Shown here: positions 24,284 to 37,923 of the stretch, one piece after another
Layout of the letters: the number at the start of each line of letters is the position of its first letter
How positions within the stretch are numbered: position 1 is the stretch's first letter
Assembly (NCBI GenBank): GCA_013399895.1
Contig: VXBA01001837.1
Span: 496,283 to 560,282 of the forward strand
Direction: 5' to 3'
DNA: 64,000 nt
Source: Serilophus lunatus
Lineage: Eukaryota > Chordata > Aves > Passeriformes > Eurylaimidae
Notes under the pieces: generated by a model
What the model was told of the DNA's origin: nothing
The model's input: only the letters and a program-made list of their open reading frames with translations
Databases searched by the model: none
Translations under genes and position numbers: made by a program

Positions 24284-27200
24284 TTTCAGTGTGGTTAAAT
24301 AACTTGAAAAGAGAACTTTAGGAGGCATTAGAGATGTTTCTGGCTTTAAAAAGCCACTAAACAATTATTTTTTTTAATAGCATGCTTTGACTCAATGAAA
24401 ATGGCATTTCCTAGATTTCTCACTTTTGTACTGGGCTGGAAACTTGGCTATTTGCCCAGCTGTGGTCATTTTCAGGTGGGAATGAAACACATCAGTAAAA
24501 GTCTTTTCAAGATTCAAAGATTCAAAACTTGGACACCATGCCACTCTGCTACTGTGAGTGGCACCATTAAACACAGGTGAGTTTAGTACTTCTAGGCAGA
24601 TAGGGGTAAGAGTTTGTAGGCTGGGGGGAAGGGCTTAAATAGAACTCTTGACAAGAGACCTCAAATTTGGGATTTCATATCAGTGATTTTCTTATATTTA
24701 GAGACATAGAAGGTTACTGAGGCTCCAGATACCTTGTTCTCATATTTGTTGGCTGGAATAAAAGTGCCACACTGAAATAACCATGGGCCATAAAGTAAAT
24801 ACCGAGAGCTCATATTGAAACCATTCTTCATGTGACTTATTTTGAATTTTCAAGCTATAATATAATTTTAGTTCTCATCAAAAATATAATCCACCTCCTT
24901 TTTTTAAAAAAATCAGTTACTTATGAGCAACCTTACAGTAATAAGCCTCTGTACAGCAACTGTTAGTCGACAAAATACTGTGCTCCAGAATAGCTCCACA
25001 ATAAAAAGTCAGTTAACCTGAAAAGTCAGCACAGTGATGAAGTGCAAATACCTTAGGAGGGAGGCAAATATGTAGTAGGTTTTGGCCATAAAATGACTCT
25101 TGGAAGTAGTAATGTCCTAAAATAATTGTAATGTGTTTTGATGCTTGGGGGGGTGCAGGAAAAGTCTGCTGAAATGCTGTTCTTCGGTGACTTGTTATTT
25201 TCCATTCACGTCTGTCCTCCTTTAGTGATTTCCCAGATCCTTAAATGCTCTGTCATGTCACTTGTCCTCCATTGTGTTAGTTCCAGTGACACTGGAAGCT
25301 GTAGGGCTTTGGATCCTTACACTGAATGTGAGTCCTCTGTGTCTCAGCTGTGCATAGTGCACTGTGGGTTGATGGATATGCTGTCATGTAACAAAATCTA
25401 CCCACACCCAAACTGCAAATGTGGAACTGTGTGGCCATGGCTCAAAATAATGGTCGTAATTATTTGTATTGGAAATTTCCCACACCATGCAATTCTCTTC
25501 CTCAGCAAAATAAACATCTTGGGCCTCAGTTTGGGGTTTTATTTTATCATGTCAACAGTTCTGAACCATAAATGTGAGGAGGTGCCAAAATCCTACACAG
25601 CACAACATCCTAATGTTCCCATTTAGTGTGGTATTTAGGCTCTAAATGCTGAGCTTGTGGTGGTCTGCTTCACGTAAAGAGTTGTGTTTCACAAAATAGG
25701 GACCAGATGAGGAGGCTGTGCTGTTTGTCACTGATGAAACGCTGTCAGATGCTCCTGGCTCTTGGTGCAAGTTGATGTCAAAACAGTAAATATTCCAGCA
25801 GGATGGAGACATGAGCACAGAGAAAAGAATGGAAGGGGTGGAGGGGAAGGTCCTCCAGGTTTGGAGCAGGCTTGTTTTCTTAGACATGGAATACAGGCAG
25901 TATCTGATAGCAAAAAATTTTGACAGAAGCAGCAGGGAAGTGTCTAAAGCAGCCTACTGTGCTGTTGCCCGTAGCTGTTCTGGAGGACTAGACAGAGGTT
26001 GTTATACCTTTACCTCCTTCCTTGCTAGCATGTTCCACCATGGAGCTGAGACTAAAATTGCTATACTAGAGCAAATTCAGCAACAGTTGAGACCTTCAGC
26101 CTTGGGGAGCTCAGAATCATAGCTGTGCTAAGGTAGAGGCAGTACACCAGCTGTGCTGGTGGATAGTGAGATGCAGTCTCCTGTCAGCTCTTGCACTGGG
26201 TCATTAGGACTCATCTGGGAGAGGAGGTTTGCAAGGTACTTCCAAGAGAGCCACAGTTGTTTTCCTGTGGCCAGCTGTACTCTGTGCTCTCTGAGATGCT
26301 GATTGACTCTGACAGAATCATTTAAAGACTCAGAATCCATTTGTAAGAAAATAAATTTTGAAAGGATTGTTCTAATGTCAACAAAAGCAAGAGTAATGCC
26401 AGCGATGGGGGACATAGCTGGTCTCAGGTCATGATGTGGTAGTCTTCTAGGAAGAGTTTATAGACAGATATGGGGGAGCCCCTTGTCCTGATACATGACT
26501 CAGGGAGGGTGATTGTAGAGGGAAGGGTAAAGGTGGGGAGGTCGTAGCTCTGAAGCACTGCCAGGTCTCTGGTATTTTCAGCTCTTGATGATGAGGCTGT
26601 GATGTCTATTAGAGCCACGTGTGGGTCATTCCTCTCCCTCCTGCCTGCATTATCACACAGTGGGAAAACTACAGCTGTAGTGTCCAGGGGATGGATAAAC
26701 ATGGCAGTGGGAGCCAGCTGCCTGGTGCTGCTGTGGAGGCAGCTGCTTCCTGCAGGCTGGCCCTTGCCCTGCAAGGGAGGAGGTGGTATGTCACCCCATG
26801 CCACTGCCAACAGATTTATGGTGAGGACTAGCCTTGGCTCTCAGGAAAAGATGCCGTTTTTCTTTGAGTTTTCTTTTTTTAACCTGGCTACAGTGGGACT
26901 TAACTGCCTGAGATCCCTAGGACTGCAATTCCCACTTCCTCTACTGTGGCACAGCTGTCCAGCCAGCACTGCAGTCAGTTAAGGCCTATCAAAACCAGTC
27001 TGTTTAGACTGGTTGTGCTGGTGGCTGGTCTTGCCTGCCGTCATGGGACACACAAGCCATGCATGGCAGAAATGGCTCGCTGTGTTTTCAGGCTGAATTA
27101 TAACCACGTTACATACCACACAATTCTTACTGAAATCAAGTCCAGTTAGAGTCTTTAAGCTGGAACAGAATGAATAGCCCACATCTTCAGGGAGTGTGGG

Positions 27201-27284
27201 CCAGGCAATGACTTAAAAACCAAAGCAATAAAACTCCCACAGAACCCAAAACACAGCCAAAGAACTCTAAACCAACTTTGCTTT
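24284..27284. other. Unannotated noncoding stretch
   Basis: The longest frames are 25138-25626 (plus, 162 codons) and the opposed pair at 26424-26810 (minus) and 26599-26982 (plus). I tested them by reading for domains, signal peptides and splice context and found nothing persuasive. The first is rich in hydrophobic residues and cysteine without a pattern I know. The segment 26580-26960 is more GC-rich than its neighbours. No interspersed repeat is recognised. Confidence 0.5.
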
Positions 27285-27360
27285 GTGTCCAGAGACTGAA
27301 ACATAATTTGAAGCGACTTGCTCAAAATCCCTCCATGGTGCGGTAGCTGAAGGCATTGGG
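27285..27360 (-). mobile_element. Possible MIR-like SINE fragment, reverse orientation
   Basis: On the plus strand the bases gagactgaaacataatttg, then aagcgacttgctcaaaa, resemble the reverse complement of the MIR segment normally reading ggaaactgaggcacagagag and then gttaagtgacttgcccaag. The match covers the junction between tRNA-related part and core and decays after about 27350. It is short, and chance similarity in AT-rich DNA cannot be excluded without an alignment score. Confidence 0.45.
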
Positions 27361-30300
27361 TATTTTGTTTACTTGTCTATAGAACACATTTCTGTTGCAT
27401 TCTGGCACTGTGCACTGCTGCTTGTTTAAACATGCCTGGGAGGAGAGCCAGTGTGAAAATACTCTTTAAATCAATAAAAATAGTTGTAAAACTGAATAAA
27501 CACTCCCGATAGGAACAGTTTAAGATCAAGATGTGACTTTTTTTGTGAACTGGCTATCTCTGTACCTATCTTGGTGATCAGGAAAACATACATGGCCATG
27601 GAGGGGGGAAAAAGAGCTGTGGGAAAATCCAGACTGAAGAACATACTTAGTGTCTTAGGCCTGTTTTCATTAGATTCAGAGCTGCTTCTTGATAAATTAG
27701 CTAGCTAACAGAAGCATTACTGCTTTTTTTTTCTTTTTTTTAAGGAGAAAACTTAGGGCTTTTGAAATTCTTAATATAAATTTTCAAAGCTTCTGAGGAA
27801 AGATTAAAGTAAAGACTTTATTTTGGTAAAAGCAGTTTGGAGGCTTTGAAAATAAACTGTTTTAAAAGTGATCAATTCTTAGACTATCTTGGAGTAAATT
27901 AATTTTGTGCCATTTTTAATGGACTTTTTTGTGTCTCCTTTTGATCTATTTATTTGTATATGGTCTCTACACACTACACTATTCTAATGTAAAATACCAA
28001 TGTATGCTGAACCTTCTTTCAAACGGTTCCCAATGTTTTCTGGATGAAACTTAAATACACTGAAACATGGGCAACTTCGTGTTTGACCCATTGTAAATTA
28101 GGGAGGTTGTGAAAAGGATTTTGTAGCTCAGAAGCCTTCCAAAGAGAAAAGAGTCACTTTTTAGATTAATTGAATGTTATTGTTGTTTGGGGGGTTTTTT
28201 TCCCTTTAGAACCTGTTCTGATTTTTGTGCTTGCTGGGATACTTTCAGGAAACTGTATTTGAAGCACTAAGGTTTGTTCTGTGTTATATTTATATTTTTC
28301 CTATATTGAGCTTTGGAGGTAAAAAAATTGAGAATGCAAAGTAGAGGAAAACTAGGAGCAGCGTGAAGTCTCTGCAAACAAACTCCTGTGTATGACACAG
28401 AGCAAGTGAAGTCCAAAAACCAGTGCTGGATCCCAAGGTTTTGGAGATGCAATTTTCTTCCAGTTTTCTTGTACTGCATAGGAAGGGTGTGGGTGTTGCA
28501 TGTTGTCATACCCACCTGGAGAGAGTGCAGACCAGGTCTTTACGTGCAGCATGAAGAAGTAACAATCTGGGAAATGAAACAAGGAGTAAATGAAAAAGCC
28601 TAACCTATACCACTGGTAGTGAATGGTCATCAAAATGCAAAATCCAGCCAGGCAGCTTGACTTCTGCACAGCCAAGTATTCTCCTTTTGCCTTTTGTGTA
28701 AATAAAGAAAAAATATAAATTCCCTGCCCATAGAGAGCACCTTATTCTAAGAAGGAGAACAGTTTGGTCATCTGACAGTTGGAGCTGGAAGGTGTCCAAC
28801 TCAATTGGTGCATCTCCTGTGGAGTATAGCACTGCTACAATACAGTGTGCTTTGGAAATAACTCTTGATTAACAGTGTTTGGTGGAGTGGAAGCAAAAAT
28901 AATTAGAAAATATTTTAAAGCTCTCTTTGAATGTAATCCATGGGTGGTGATTTTAAGCAACCTGTCAGCTTCTACCATTTCAGAGATGACTCATACAAGG
29001 GTAAGTTCAAGGGTAGAGGTATCAGTCCAGCACCTGGTACTGCTGTTATCATAAGGAGGGGCTTGCTTTGTCTTTAAATGAGCTGTAGCTTGTCTCTTCA
29101 GTTTGTTTTAAATGAGCACAAAGAGGCACTTAGCATTAGATCCTCAGGTGGTGGGAAAAAAAATCGTATCTGTGTTGATTCATTTCAGCTACACATGTGC
29201 CCCAGTGCATAGTCTGGGCTTTACAGAAGCACTGTCATGACTCTTTCTGCATTGACTGGTGCTGAGCATTGTCTGTGCATGCATGCACACAAGTGTAGGC
29301 ACTTGTGGGCAGCTCTACACCTGTGCATACGTACAGCTCCGAAGTCTGAAGCCATATTCTAGAAAAAGCAAAGGTTTTACCCCAGAACAATCATACAGGG
29401 TAGATGAAGCTGGTCTGTGGAACCTAAGCAAATATCCATACAGTGCAAAGCTCATGAGGGTCCTCAGCCATAAGATTTGGAGATAATTCCAACTTCATTT
29501 TTCTACGCCTCAACTAGGAGCAACTGGTGACTCATGTAGCTTGGGTATAGAAGGATCTTACTATAACTTGAAGTGCTGTGAAGCCTCATTCTGTGCATCA
29601 GAAGTATGCTTTCCTCTCACACTGTTTATATAGACTGAGTAGCTTTAGTTAATACTGATTTGGTGGATGCTGACTCCTGCTTCATTCTCCTTCCAAAAGA
29701 AATTCTGTGCATGCAACTGTTATGAGTAGGTCCTGCACATTGGTGTCATGAAATACTGACAGGAGACAGGATGAGGCTGATTTCCTTGAGAAGAGCTACT
29801 AGTGATATTGTGGTTGCCCAGTATGAGACCTGCCTGATTTGTGTGATGCTGAGCTTTATTGAATTTATGCCTTGTCTGCAACTTCCTTTTCACTTAGTTT
29901 TATTTATACGTCCCATTTCACGGTGGCTGCCATGTAATAAAGGTTTAGTGTCCTATGCTATTCCTGGGTGTTTGAAGTCATTTAAAGTCTGCTCTTATTT
30001 TTACTTATCGACTACTGCTTCTCAGATTTGTGTGGACTGGAATATCTGCCTAAAGCCACCAAGTTATAGTTAATCCTGTGGGCATCCTGGTTTACTGTGT
30101 ACCACATCTTACAGAGCTCAGTGTATGGATTGTATGTTGTTTGATCTACAGCAAAAACACTTTGCAATTATGGAAATAGATCAGTTCATCTGCCTGCTCT
30201 CTTTGCAAGGCTGTAATATTGCAGCAGTTTTTTCTCAGTCTCTAATGCAATAACTTTGGATTTGAACAGATGTAGCCATCCAAAGTTTCAGAGGGTATTT

Positions 30301-33300
30301 TAAACCTGAAAAGTAAGACACGTTTTGATTTAGAATATGTGAAGGGGAAAAAGAGAAATGCATTGGGATACTGTTACATTATAGCACAGACATGGCTTCA
30401 AGAGCTTCAATGATTCCCTGTTTATGGGGAAATGACTTGATGGCACAAGTGCTGTAAGAGGCCATGATGATTCCTCAGGCATCTGTTTCTACTACTTCCC
30501 ACTAGAACATGACTTGATACTTCTATCCATCTTTTTAGAACACTGTCAGTGTGCTAATGCTGACACATCCTACACTGGACAACTATTGGTGATACGCAGA
30601 AGAGGAGGCTCAGGAGTTCTTGGAGTAGGATGAGGGCCAAACAAGGCATCTCTAGAGAAACGGGACTGCTCTAAGCAGGGGAGGTATTGAAGTTGGAGGA
30701 CAGGCTGAGAGAAATGGCTTACAGGCATGGCCAGGGACTCTGTAGCATCTAATTACTGCCTGGTCAGAGATGGATTTAAAAACAGAAACCTGCTCTTCAC
30801 TAGCTTTCAGCAGCCTGAAGCATAGGATTGCTTTCAAATATGCAATGACTGTAATCAGTTACATATCTGCTTTTTATGCCTATGCTGTGAGGAAAGTTTG
30901 GGAGAGAATTGCCAGCTGGTAATTCTGTAAATGGTGGTAAACACGCTGGAGATGCTCCTGTTATTAGTGTTTGGCTCAAAATTAGATGTCTTCACACAAT
31001 GACCTATGACTCAGATGTGCTGCCTTGTTTCTACCTTTAGACACAGGTTCTAATACTTGTCTCTGAAGGTTTCCAAGAGGATTTAATCACTGGAATACTT
31101 GAATGGAGCCCTACTGACACTTGTTCTGGTGGGTTTTTTTCCAAGGCAGCAGAGAGATTACCTTTATCCGAGCAAGACTCTAGCTTACCCCCCCTCCACC
31201 TTTTTGGTTCCAGTGTAAAGTAACTAATCACTTCAGTAACTCTGGCCAAGTGGCCTGAGGGGAGCTAAGTTACTGAGACAATGTCACCTGAGGTTCCTCT
31301 CCATTTCTGGACCCTGCACATAAAAATGCAAAGACTGTTAGAAGTATTGTTTTGTGACTGACTCTTCTCTAGTAATGGAGACATCTGGATTAACTTCCAT
31401 GCTCTGATCTTGCTCTTGAGAAAACTAGAGACATGTTTCTCACCTTGGCTGCAGTCTTCTGCTTGTCTTGTTCTTCCTCTGCCTCTGTTTAGGCTGTAAG
31501 CACTTGAGGCACAGTTTGTCCACATGATGTGTTTGTGTAACACACTGGCCTGTGGTTACATGTCCACATCTGTGCCCAATCTGCAGAGGATATTGGTCTG
31601 TTATAGCTCCCAGCTGCTGGCCTGGCTTCCCACCTCAAGCTTCAGAGAATCCTGCTTTTATTGCTCTGTTGGTTCCTGTTTCAACTCTGGTACTTGCCAA
31701 GATGGCATCTGCCACGTTTGTACAGAGCAGGGCAAAACTGGCCCTGACATTTGCAAGAAATGTTATGGCAATAAAAACAATTAGAGGAAAAGCAGAAAGT
31801 GAGAGTCCAGCCTGTGAAGCTTGATTTCACTATAGGACACTGATGGGTGTATGCATCATCTGCTCTGCCAAGTGGTATTTTTCCAGCATCCTTCACCACT
31901 CGTTCTCTTCCTTCCTTATCAATGTTGCACTCCACTTAGAGGAATTCCCTCCCCTTGCCTCTGATGCTTCCAGACATCGGCTCATCCCCAACTCTTTCTG
32001 ATAGGCAGCTCCTTTTATGTTTGCTCTCTCAGCCTTACCATTTCAACAGAGCAGAATGCCGGTGTTGGTTTTCTCACTGGGAGTGACTCAGAGAGGGGAT
32101 TTGTGCGTGGCCGGGTGCCAGGGAAGAAAACACACTGTCAATGTACATTAGTGCAGTGCCAAGCCCTTCCTGGGCACGGTAACTTTCCTCTCAAGGCTGC
32201 TGCATGCCAGGAGGGGGAGACGTGCTGAACAAGGGAGGAGACAAATGGGAGCAGCTCGTGCTAAAAACTGACCTGGCAAACTTAGACACTACGTGCCTTT
32301 CTGCTGGCACTTGGGAGATGCTTCTCTAGAAGACAAATAAAGGTCTTTAGTGTTGTCTGGTGATTGTTCGTGGCCTACCTGGTAAAGGCTGTGCCTGCAG
32401 ATTTTATGACAGATAACTTTATTTGCTTGCACGTGTCCACTTGTGTAGGGTCCTGGAAGTCCTCTAGGTGAAGGATAGGATAAATTACCCAGATGAGAAG
32501 AAACAGCTACTGTATGTTGGGAAAAGGTGGTTTCTCTGACTCCAGTTCTCCACTCCTGTCACACAGCCTTCAGGACTCCTGGGTGGGTGGATAGGAAAAG
32601 TTATGAAGAGCGTGAAGGCTGGTGTTGCACAGCTAAGCGATTTGCAGGTCTCGAGAAGCATGGAAATTTTGCCCAGTGGTAGTGACAGATTTTTATCCTT
32701 CCTGCCTGTAAGTGCCATATTCAGACACACTGCTGGGTTGTTAATTCTATTCTAGTGTGATGTAATGTGAAGTATTTTCTTACTGGGAGATGTGCTTTTA
32801 AAGAGCAAGGTAATTCATTTTAGTGCCACCTGATACCATTACATGAATACCTGGTCTGACCTGCTGAATGACCTGTAGTACACATTTATTATGGGAAGCA
32901 TAGCAGAGTTTAACACATGGGTTTTCTTTGGGGTTAGTCCATTCAAATTCAGGTCTTGGGTGTTTGGCACTCATTCAGGGCCAAATACACATTCTCTTAT
33001 AAAGATTTTTTTTTTAATACCTTGCCTGCTCTTGGTGCAATGTCAAGGACCTGTTCTCTGCGTGTGACATGGCCAAACCCCCTACCTGCAGGTAACACAG
33101 TGGGGGACATCGCCAACAACCCCAAGTGAACAGTCATCAGGAAAAGAACATGTTTCTGGAATAGGATTAACTTCTATTTCCACAGATATCATTTGTGGTG
33201 TCTACACATGTGCAAAAGACAAAGCCAAAAAAGAGAAGATGGTATTTCTTCATTGAGCCCTACTGGGAGAGAGACAGGGAGAAAAATGAGGCTGTTCATA

Positions 33301-36300
33301 AATGCCTTATGGCTCATAGGCAGCAAAAATGAGGTTCTTCACTCAGACTTTGGGTTTTTTCTCATGTGTACCAAGGAAAGGCATAATCTTGAATCAGGTG
33401 ATGAACCCAAGTTTGCACATATTGCAAAAATGTATTCTAATATTTATCAGCTTCAGGAATGAAGAAGCTGAATTATGTTTTCAAAGTTCTCAAAAATCCT
33501 TGGGAAGGGAAACTGCCATGTATATTCCTAAATACAGAGCACCTTGGTAGGACAGCATGTGTGAAATGTTTGATTTTGGTAAGATTTAAAGCAAGCATAG
33601 GTAGAGGTAGTTTTTTGTGTCTGGTAAATAGAGGAGTGGAAAGAGGAAGCAATTTTGGTACCAATGGATTTTAGTGTAGACTTTGAGCTGCCAACAGTGT
33701 CCATGTAAAGTGACTGAGCTGAAAGGAGGCATGACTTGGCTTAACTGAAGTCTTCAGGATGCTTCTGCAAGAGCAAATGGTACAGATGAGGTGCCTGCCA
33801 GATTTGTACATGACGGGGAATGTCTTCGGAGGGGAGGCATGGGCAGACCCACACAGAGCCAGCGGGCTGGGGACAGGAATGGGACTGAAAGGACAGATGG
33901 AGCCGTGTGCAAGCACTTCAGAATATCATAGATCAAGAGAAGCATAATAATTGCAAATAGCAGATTCTCAGTTGTTTCATGCAGCTGTAAATACTTGTCT
34001 CTGAAACCAGCCATGAGATGAAAGTGTGTGAGAAACAGTGTTTTTCCAAAACTGTTCTCCAACTCATGAGGAGAGGAAACGCGCAGTGTGTTTTAGAAGC
34101 TGGCTGAAGGAAATGTTCTGAACTTTTTCATGCCTTTTCCCCTAGTGGCTTCTTTCCTTAACGTCCTAGTCTTTAAGAAAAACTCATGTTCTAATGTAAC
34201 AAAAATATAGTTATTCTCTATTTTTAGAAATTACATAAACAAGTCTAATAACCAGGGAATTATGGTGATCAGGAAGCTCAAATTGGCTTTGGATATCAAG
34301 CAGAAATAGATGTGGACTTAACCAACCAAACAGCCAATAAAGTGCATTTCTTTTTCTTTTTTCTCTTTTCCTGGAACTATTATGATTTCAGGAGTTTGGG
34401 ATCATGTATAAATAAATCTGGCCAGCAGACTTGGCCAGACTTTTGGAAAGATCATTTCTTGCACTTTTTTTTTTGAAGAATGACTAAAATTAAGAATTTT
34501 TACTGTTATCTGTAAAACACTCATGGGTGATTTTTTTTTTTTAATTACATTTCCTAAATGCTAAGCACTAAGGTCCAGTAGTCATTGGCATACCAAGTCC
34601 TGCTCTTGGGAGAAAAAAGAAAGCATTAAAAAAATAATCCTTAAGGGATGAACAATTTGAACAAGAGCAGCAAGATGATAAAAATGAGGCAAAAGCAATA
34701 TGTGAGCTAACTTTTGGTAGAGAGTTTCCTAATTGCTTGCTTGATGGTCTGTCTAAACTCAAGGAGCTTCAATGCTCAAGGCATTTAAAGCCAGACTGCC
34801 AAAATATTGGAGAGCAGAGAAATACTGCACAAGGTTTAGGGGGAGGATAAAGGCTTCAGGAGTTCATAGAGGCTCCTCTATTTCTAAGTTAGCATCAAAG
34901 ACCTGCTCCTTGGTACGGCTTTTCTCAGTCTCAGCAAAAGGCTGGAATGAGTGGGATGCTCACCAGCCAGAAGGCTGTTTGTCTTACCTGGGATAATAAA
35001 GATCTTTTGAGTGCTTTAAACTCTCAAATCCCTCTCAGCTTGCAGGACTACAGGTTCTACTTTGATAGTGATACTGGTCTTCAGGAAGTGGTAAAGTGGG
35101 CACTATATAAAAGGGGTCCTGTTTGGGCAGCCATAGATAGAATGTAAAGGAAGATACCCACTGACAGCAAACACTGAAACACCAGGGGGGCTGGGACTGT
35201 AGCAGGACCTAGGCTCTATAATGCCAAGTATATATACAGACACTGGAAATCTGGAATCAAGCCCTGGCCCTGAACTAGGAAGCCCAGGGGTGAATTCTGC
35301 TTTCCCACATCCTGTAATATGCTCTTGGCCACAAAACTGCTGGCTGAAATAGGAGCAGAAGCCAGTCAGTGCTCTGCCTGTTGTCCCTTGTGGCAAGCCC
35401 AACTCAAGTTGTTTTCACAGTGTTTGGCATATGAAGTTTTACAGGTAGGATTTGCAGGCAAGTACCTGTACCTGTGTTTTAGGCATTAAAGGAACCTTGG
35501 GAGCTACTTGGAGGATTTGTTGGTGTCATAATTTAAAGCAGGTGTGACAGCAAGCCTTGTGTACCTACAGCAGTTGATAGGCACAAGCAGACACTGAATG
35601 AGCTTCTGAGCTTGGAGCCAGCACTGAGACACAAACACAACTGACCCCTAAATGAGGAGGAGACTATTTATACATACGCAATGGAAAAGAAAAGGTTGTA
35701 CTGTATGTAACAGCTTTACAAAGTGTTTGAGATATAAATATAGACATTCCAATGGGTCCTTTCTCCAAAATGACAGCTCCTGATGAAAGCTGTATCCTTG
35801 TCAGGGTCTATAGATCAAAGTCATATATAGAAGGGTTAGATTAAGGTTACATTTGGAGAGAAAGTTCCCTATGTGGATGCTTTCAGAAAAGCCAAATCAG
35901 ATAAAGGCTCCCTCTTTTTAACTAGTGTTCAGAAATACCTGGGAAGAGGTATGTTGTATGTTTGTGTTGATCCAGTGCATAAGGGTATCAACACTAAAAG
36001 CATCTCTCTTCTACAAGCATGCCTGTCCTGCCTAAAAGGGCTCATCAGTAGGGGAAAGGTGTTCATTTAAGTGTCACTTGGTGTTTTCCCATCTCTGGCC
36101 AGCTGATACATGTTCCCACAAATGCAGACACAGCGTTGAGTGATGAACCAACTTCTTTAAAGGTGCTCTGCTGGTAGGAAAGGACTTTATGGCAGTTGAT
36201 GCTCTTAAACCAGCTTCTTGTTGCAAAGGCCTCCTCAGGTGAGGATTAGCTTCTGATTCATCTTTTCTGACTCTCTGGCCTCATTGTTCAGCACAGTATT

Positions 36301-37923
36301 TGGCAAGGAAACTTGTACACCACGCTGTGAGCTTCTCCAAAGCTCAAACTTTGAGACTGACACAAGAGATCCTTTAGATAATAATAGTAGAGCCGGGCTA
36401 AGAGTGAAATATTCTTTACAAATTAAGAGCTTGTTCAGAGTCTAAAGTACCCAAACTTATGACCTCTCCTGACTTCTTCCAACATCTATTGCTTGTGTCT
36501 GGATTATTATCTGTCTGTCTAACTCGTGGTTTTGCAGAAGAGGAAGATAATTTTATTTTTACTGCAGCTAAATACTTGTGGTACAAGTAAAGACTTTGAT
36601 TGTTCTTGCTTCCCCCATGGGTACATGACATTGCTATCTTTCCTGTACTATTGTCGTCTGTATAGCACTCCCATGTCCCCTGGGATTTTTCTTCACCTTG
36701 AACTGTGCAAGCCTTTGTGTGTTTCTGTGTCAGAATCTATCTCACATTTTCATTGCCTATTTCTAGACTCTTTCCAGGTTTGCCACGGGATTGGAACATG
36801 ATGTTTTGGGCAGGATAAACTATTGCTAAGAATAGAAGCTTCATTATTTAATACAGTGATGAATTGAACTAGACTGCTGGGCAGCAAAGAACCAAGGAAA
36901 GAGATGCCAGCAGTTGTAATTGTTCATACCGACTCTTATTACTGCTATCAGTCTATATCCAGATGGATCAATTTGTCTCCAGGCTAAATATATTCTTTGC
37001 ATAATCCAGATGAAGGCAATGAAATTGTGCCTTGGCTGAATCCTGTGTCTTGATCCAGACTGCTCTGTAGTTGGCAAGATGTTTTTATTTGTCTTGCACA
37101 CTTCCTTTGCTCTCTCAAACCACATTGCTGGATCCTATGTGGTTCTTAATGGAGGAGGGTTTATATTATGTACACCTGAGAAACCGGGAGGGAAGATTTG
37201 GTGGAAAGAGAGGGATTGCTGTTGGGTGAATCACTGTTATTTTGGAAAGCTGGGTGGGAGCACACCTGCTTGCTACTTGGTACATGAAAGGGAGGAGGGA
37301 ATATGCGATTATGTGGTGGTTTGGGGCAGTTGAAATGTATGATAAGGATTGCTGATGACAGCAATTGCATTTTCTTAGCAGATAAGTTTGTTCCAGATTG
37401 CTGTCTGAGTGCATGAAGACAGCAACTTGTCTGACTTTCAATTCTCTAAATCTCTCTTGCTTCCTCTTCAAGTTTAATTCCATCTGCCAAGTATGTATTT
37501 TGAAGGAGTATATGCAGTCCTGTCCAGAGAAAAGAAGCTCTGCAACCTGTTGAAGTCCTGGTAGAGCAAGTGAGGACACTTATTTCTCACTTCTGACCTC
37601 AAAGCTCTTCCACAGGGACAGGCCAGGAAAGCATTTGGACTCCATTCTCCTGCTAACAATGGCTGTGCTCTGCTAATTCTCTCTTGAGTGACAGCCATTC
37701 TCTAAAGAGAACATTTTCATGATTAAGGCCAGCCTAATCTAGTCAAAATTTACTGCCTTAAAATATGGATCCCTCACATGGTATAAATTAACATGGTGGC
37801 ATCCAAGTCACACTGTGGATCCGGTCCATTTCTTTTAAGTGGTTGCCCCTTGGATTCATCTCATTGATTTACAAGTGATCTGTGGAGTTTATTCATGACT
37901 TTCAGGAGTTGAAGGGCTTTGAT
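27361..37923. other. Unannotated noncoding stretch
   Basis: About 10.5 kb without a supported gene. Open frames are short and often opposed. One at 31524-31784 is cysteine-rich near its end but has no known spacing pattern. A consensus-like TATA box lies at 35104-35114 (reported as a finding). Weak traces of old repeats occur at about 28685-28745 and 34760-34830 and were not strong enough to annotate. A CpG-containing patch at 32040-32340 includes an AP-1-type TGACTCA. T-rich tracts are scattered (for example 33007-33017 and 34528-34541). Confidence 0.5.

Noticed and set aside
25138..25626. 162-codon plus-strand open frame with hydrophobic segments
   Set aside because: No recognisable membrane-protein family, and cysteines without known spacing. 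Within the number of such frames expected by chance.
26424..26982. Opposed GC-rich open frames as a possible exon pair
   Set aside because: No splice-site pairs that bound either frame convincingly, and no recognisable protein sequence.
31524..31784. Cysteine-rich C-terminus resembling a small zinc-binding or secreted peptide
   Set aside because: The cysteine spacing fits no family I can name. There is no signal peptide, and an overlapping frame of similar length exists.
34760..34830. Possible CR1 C-terminus (MLKAFKARLPKYW in one plus frame)
   Set aside because: It fits only a short LEVFKxRLD-like pattern, with no flanking CR1 blocks or 3' UTR in order. Too weak to annotate.
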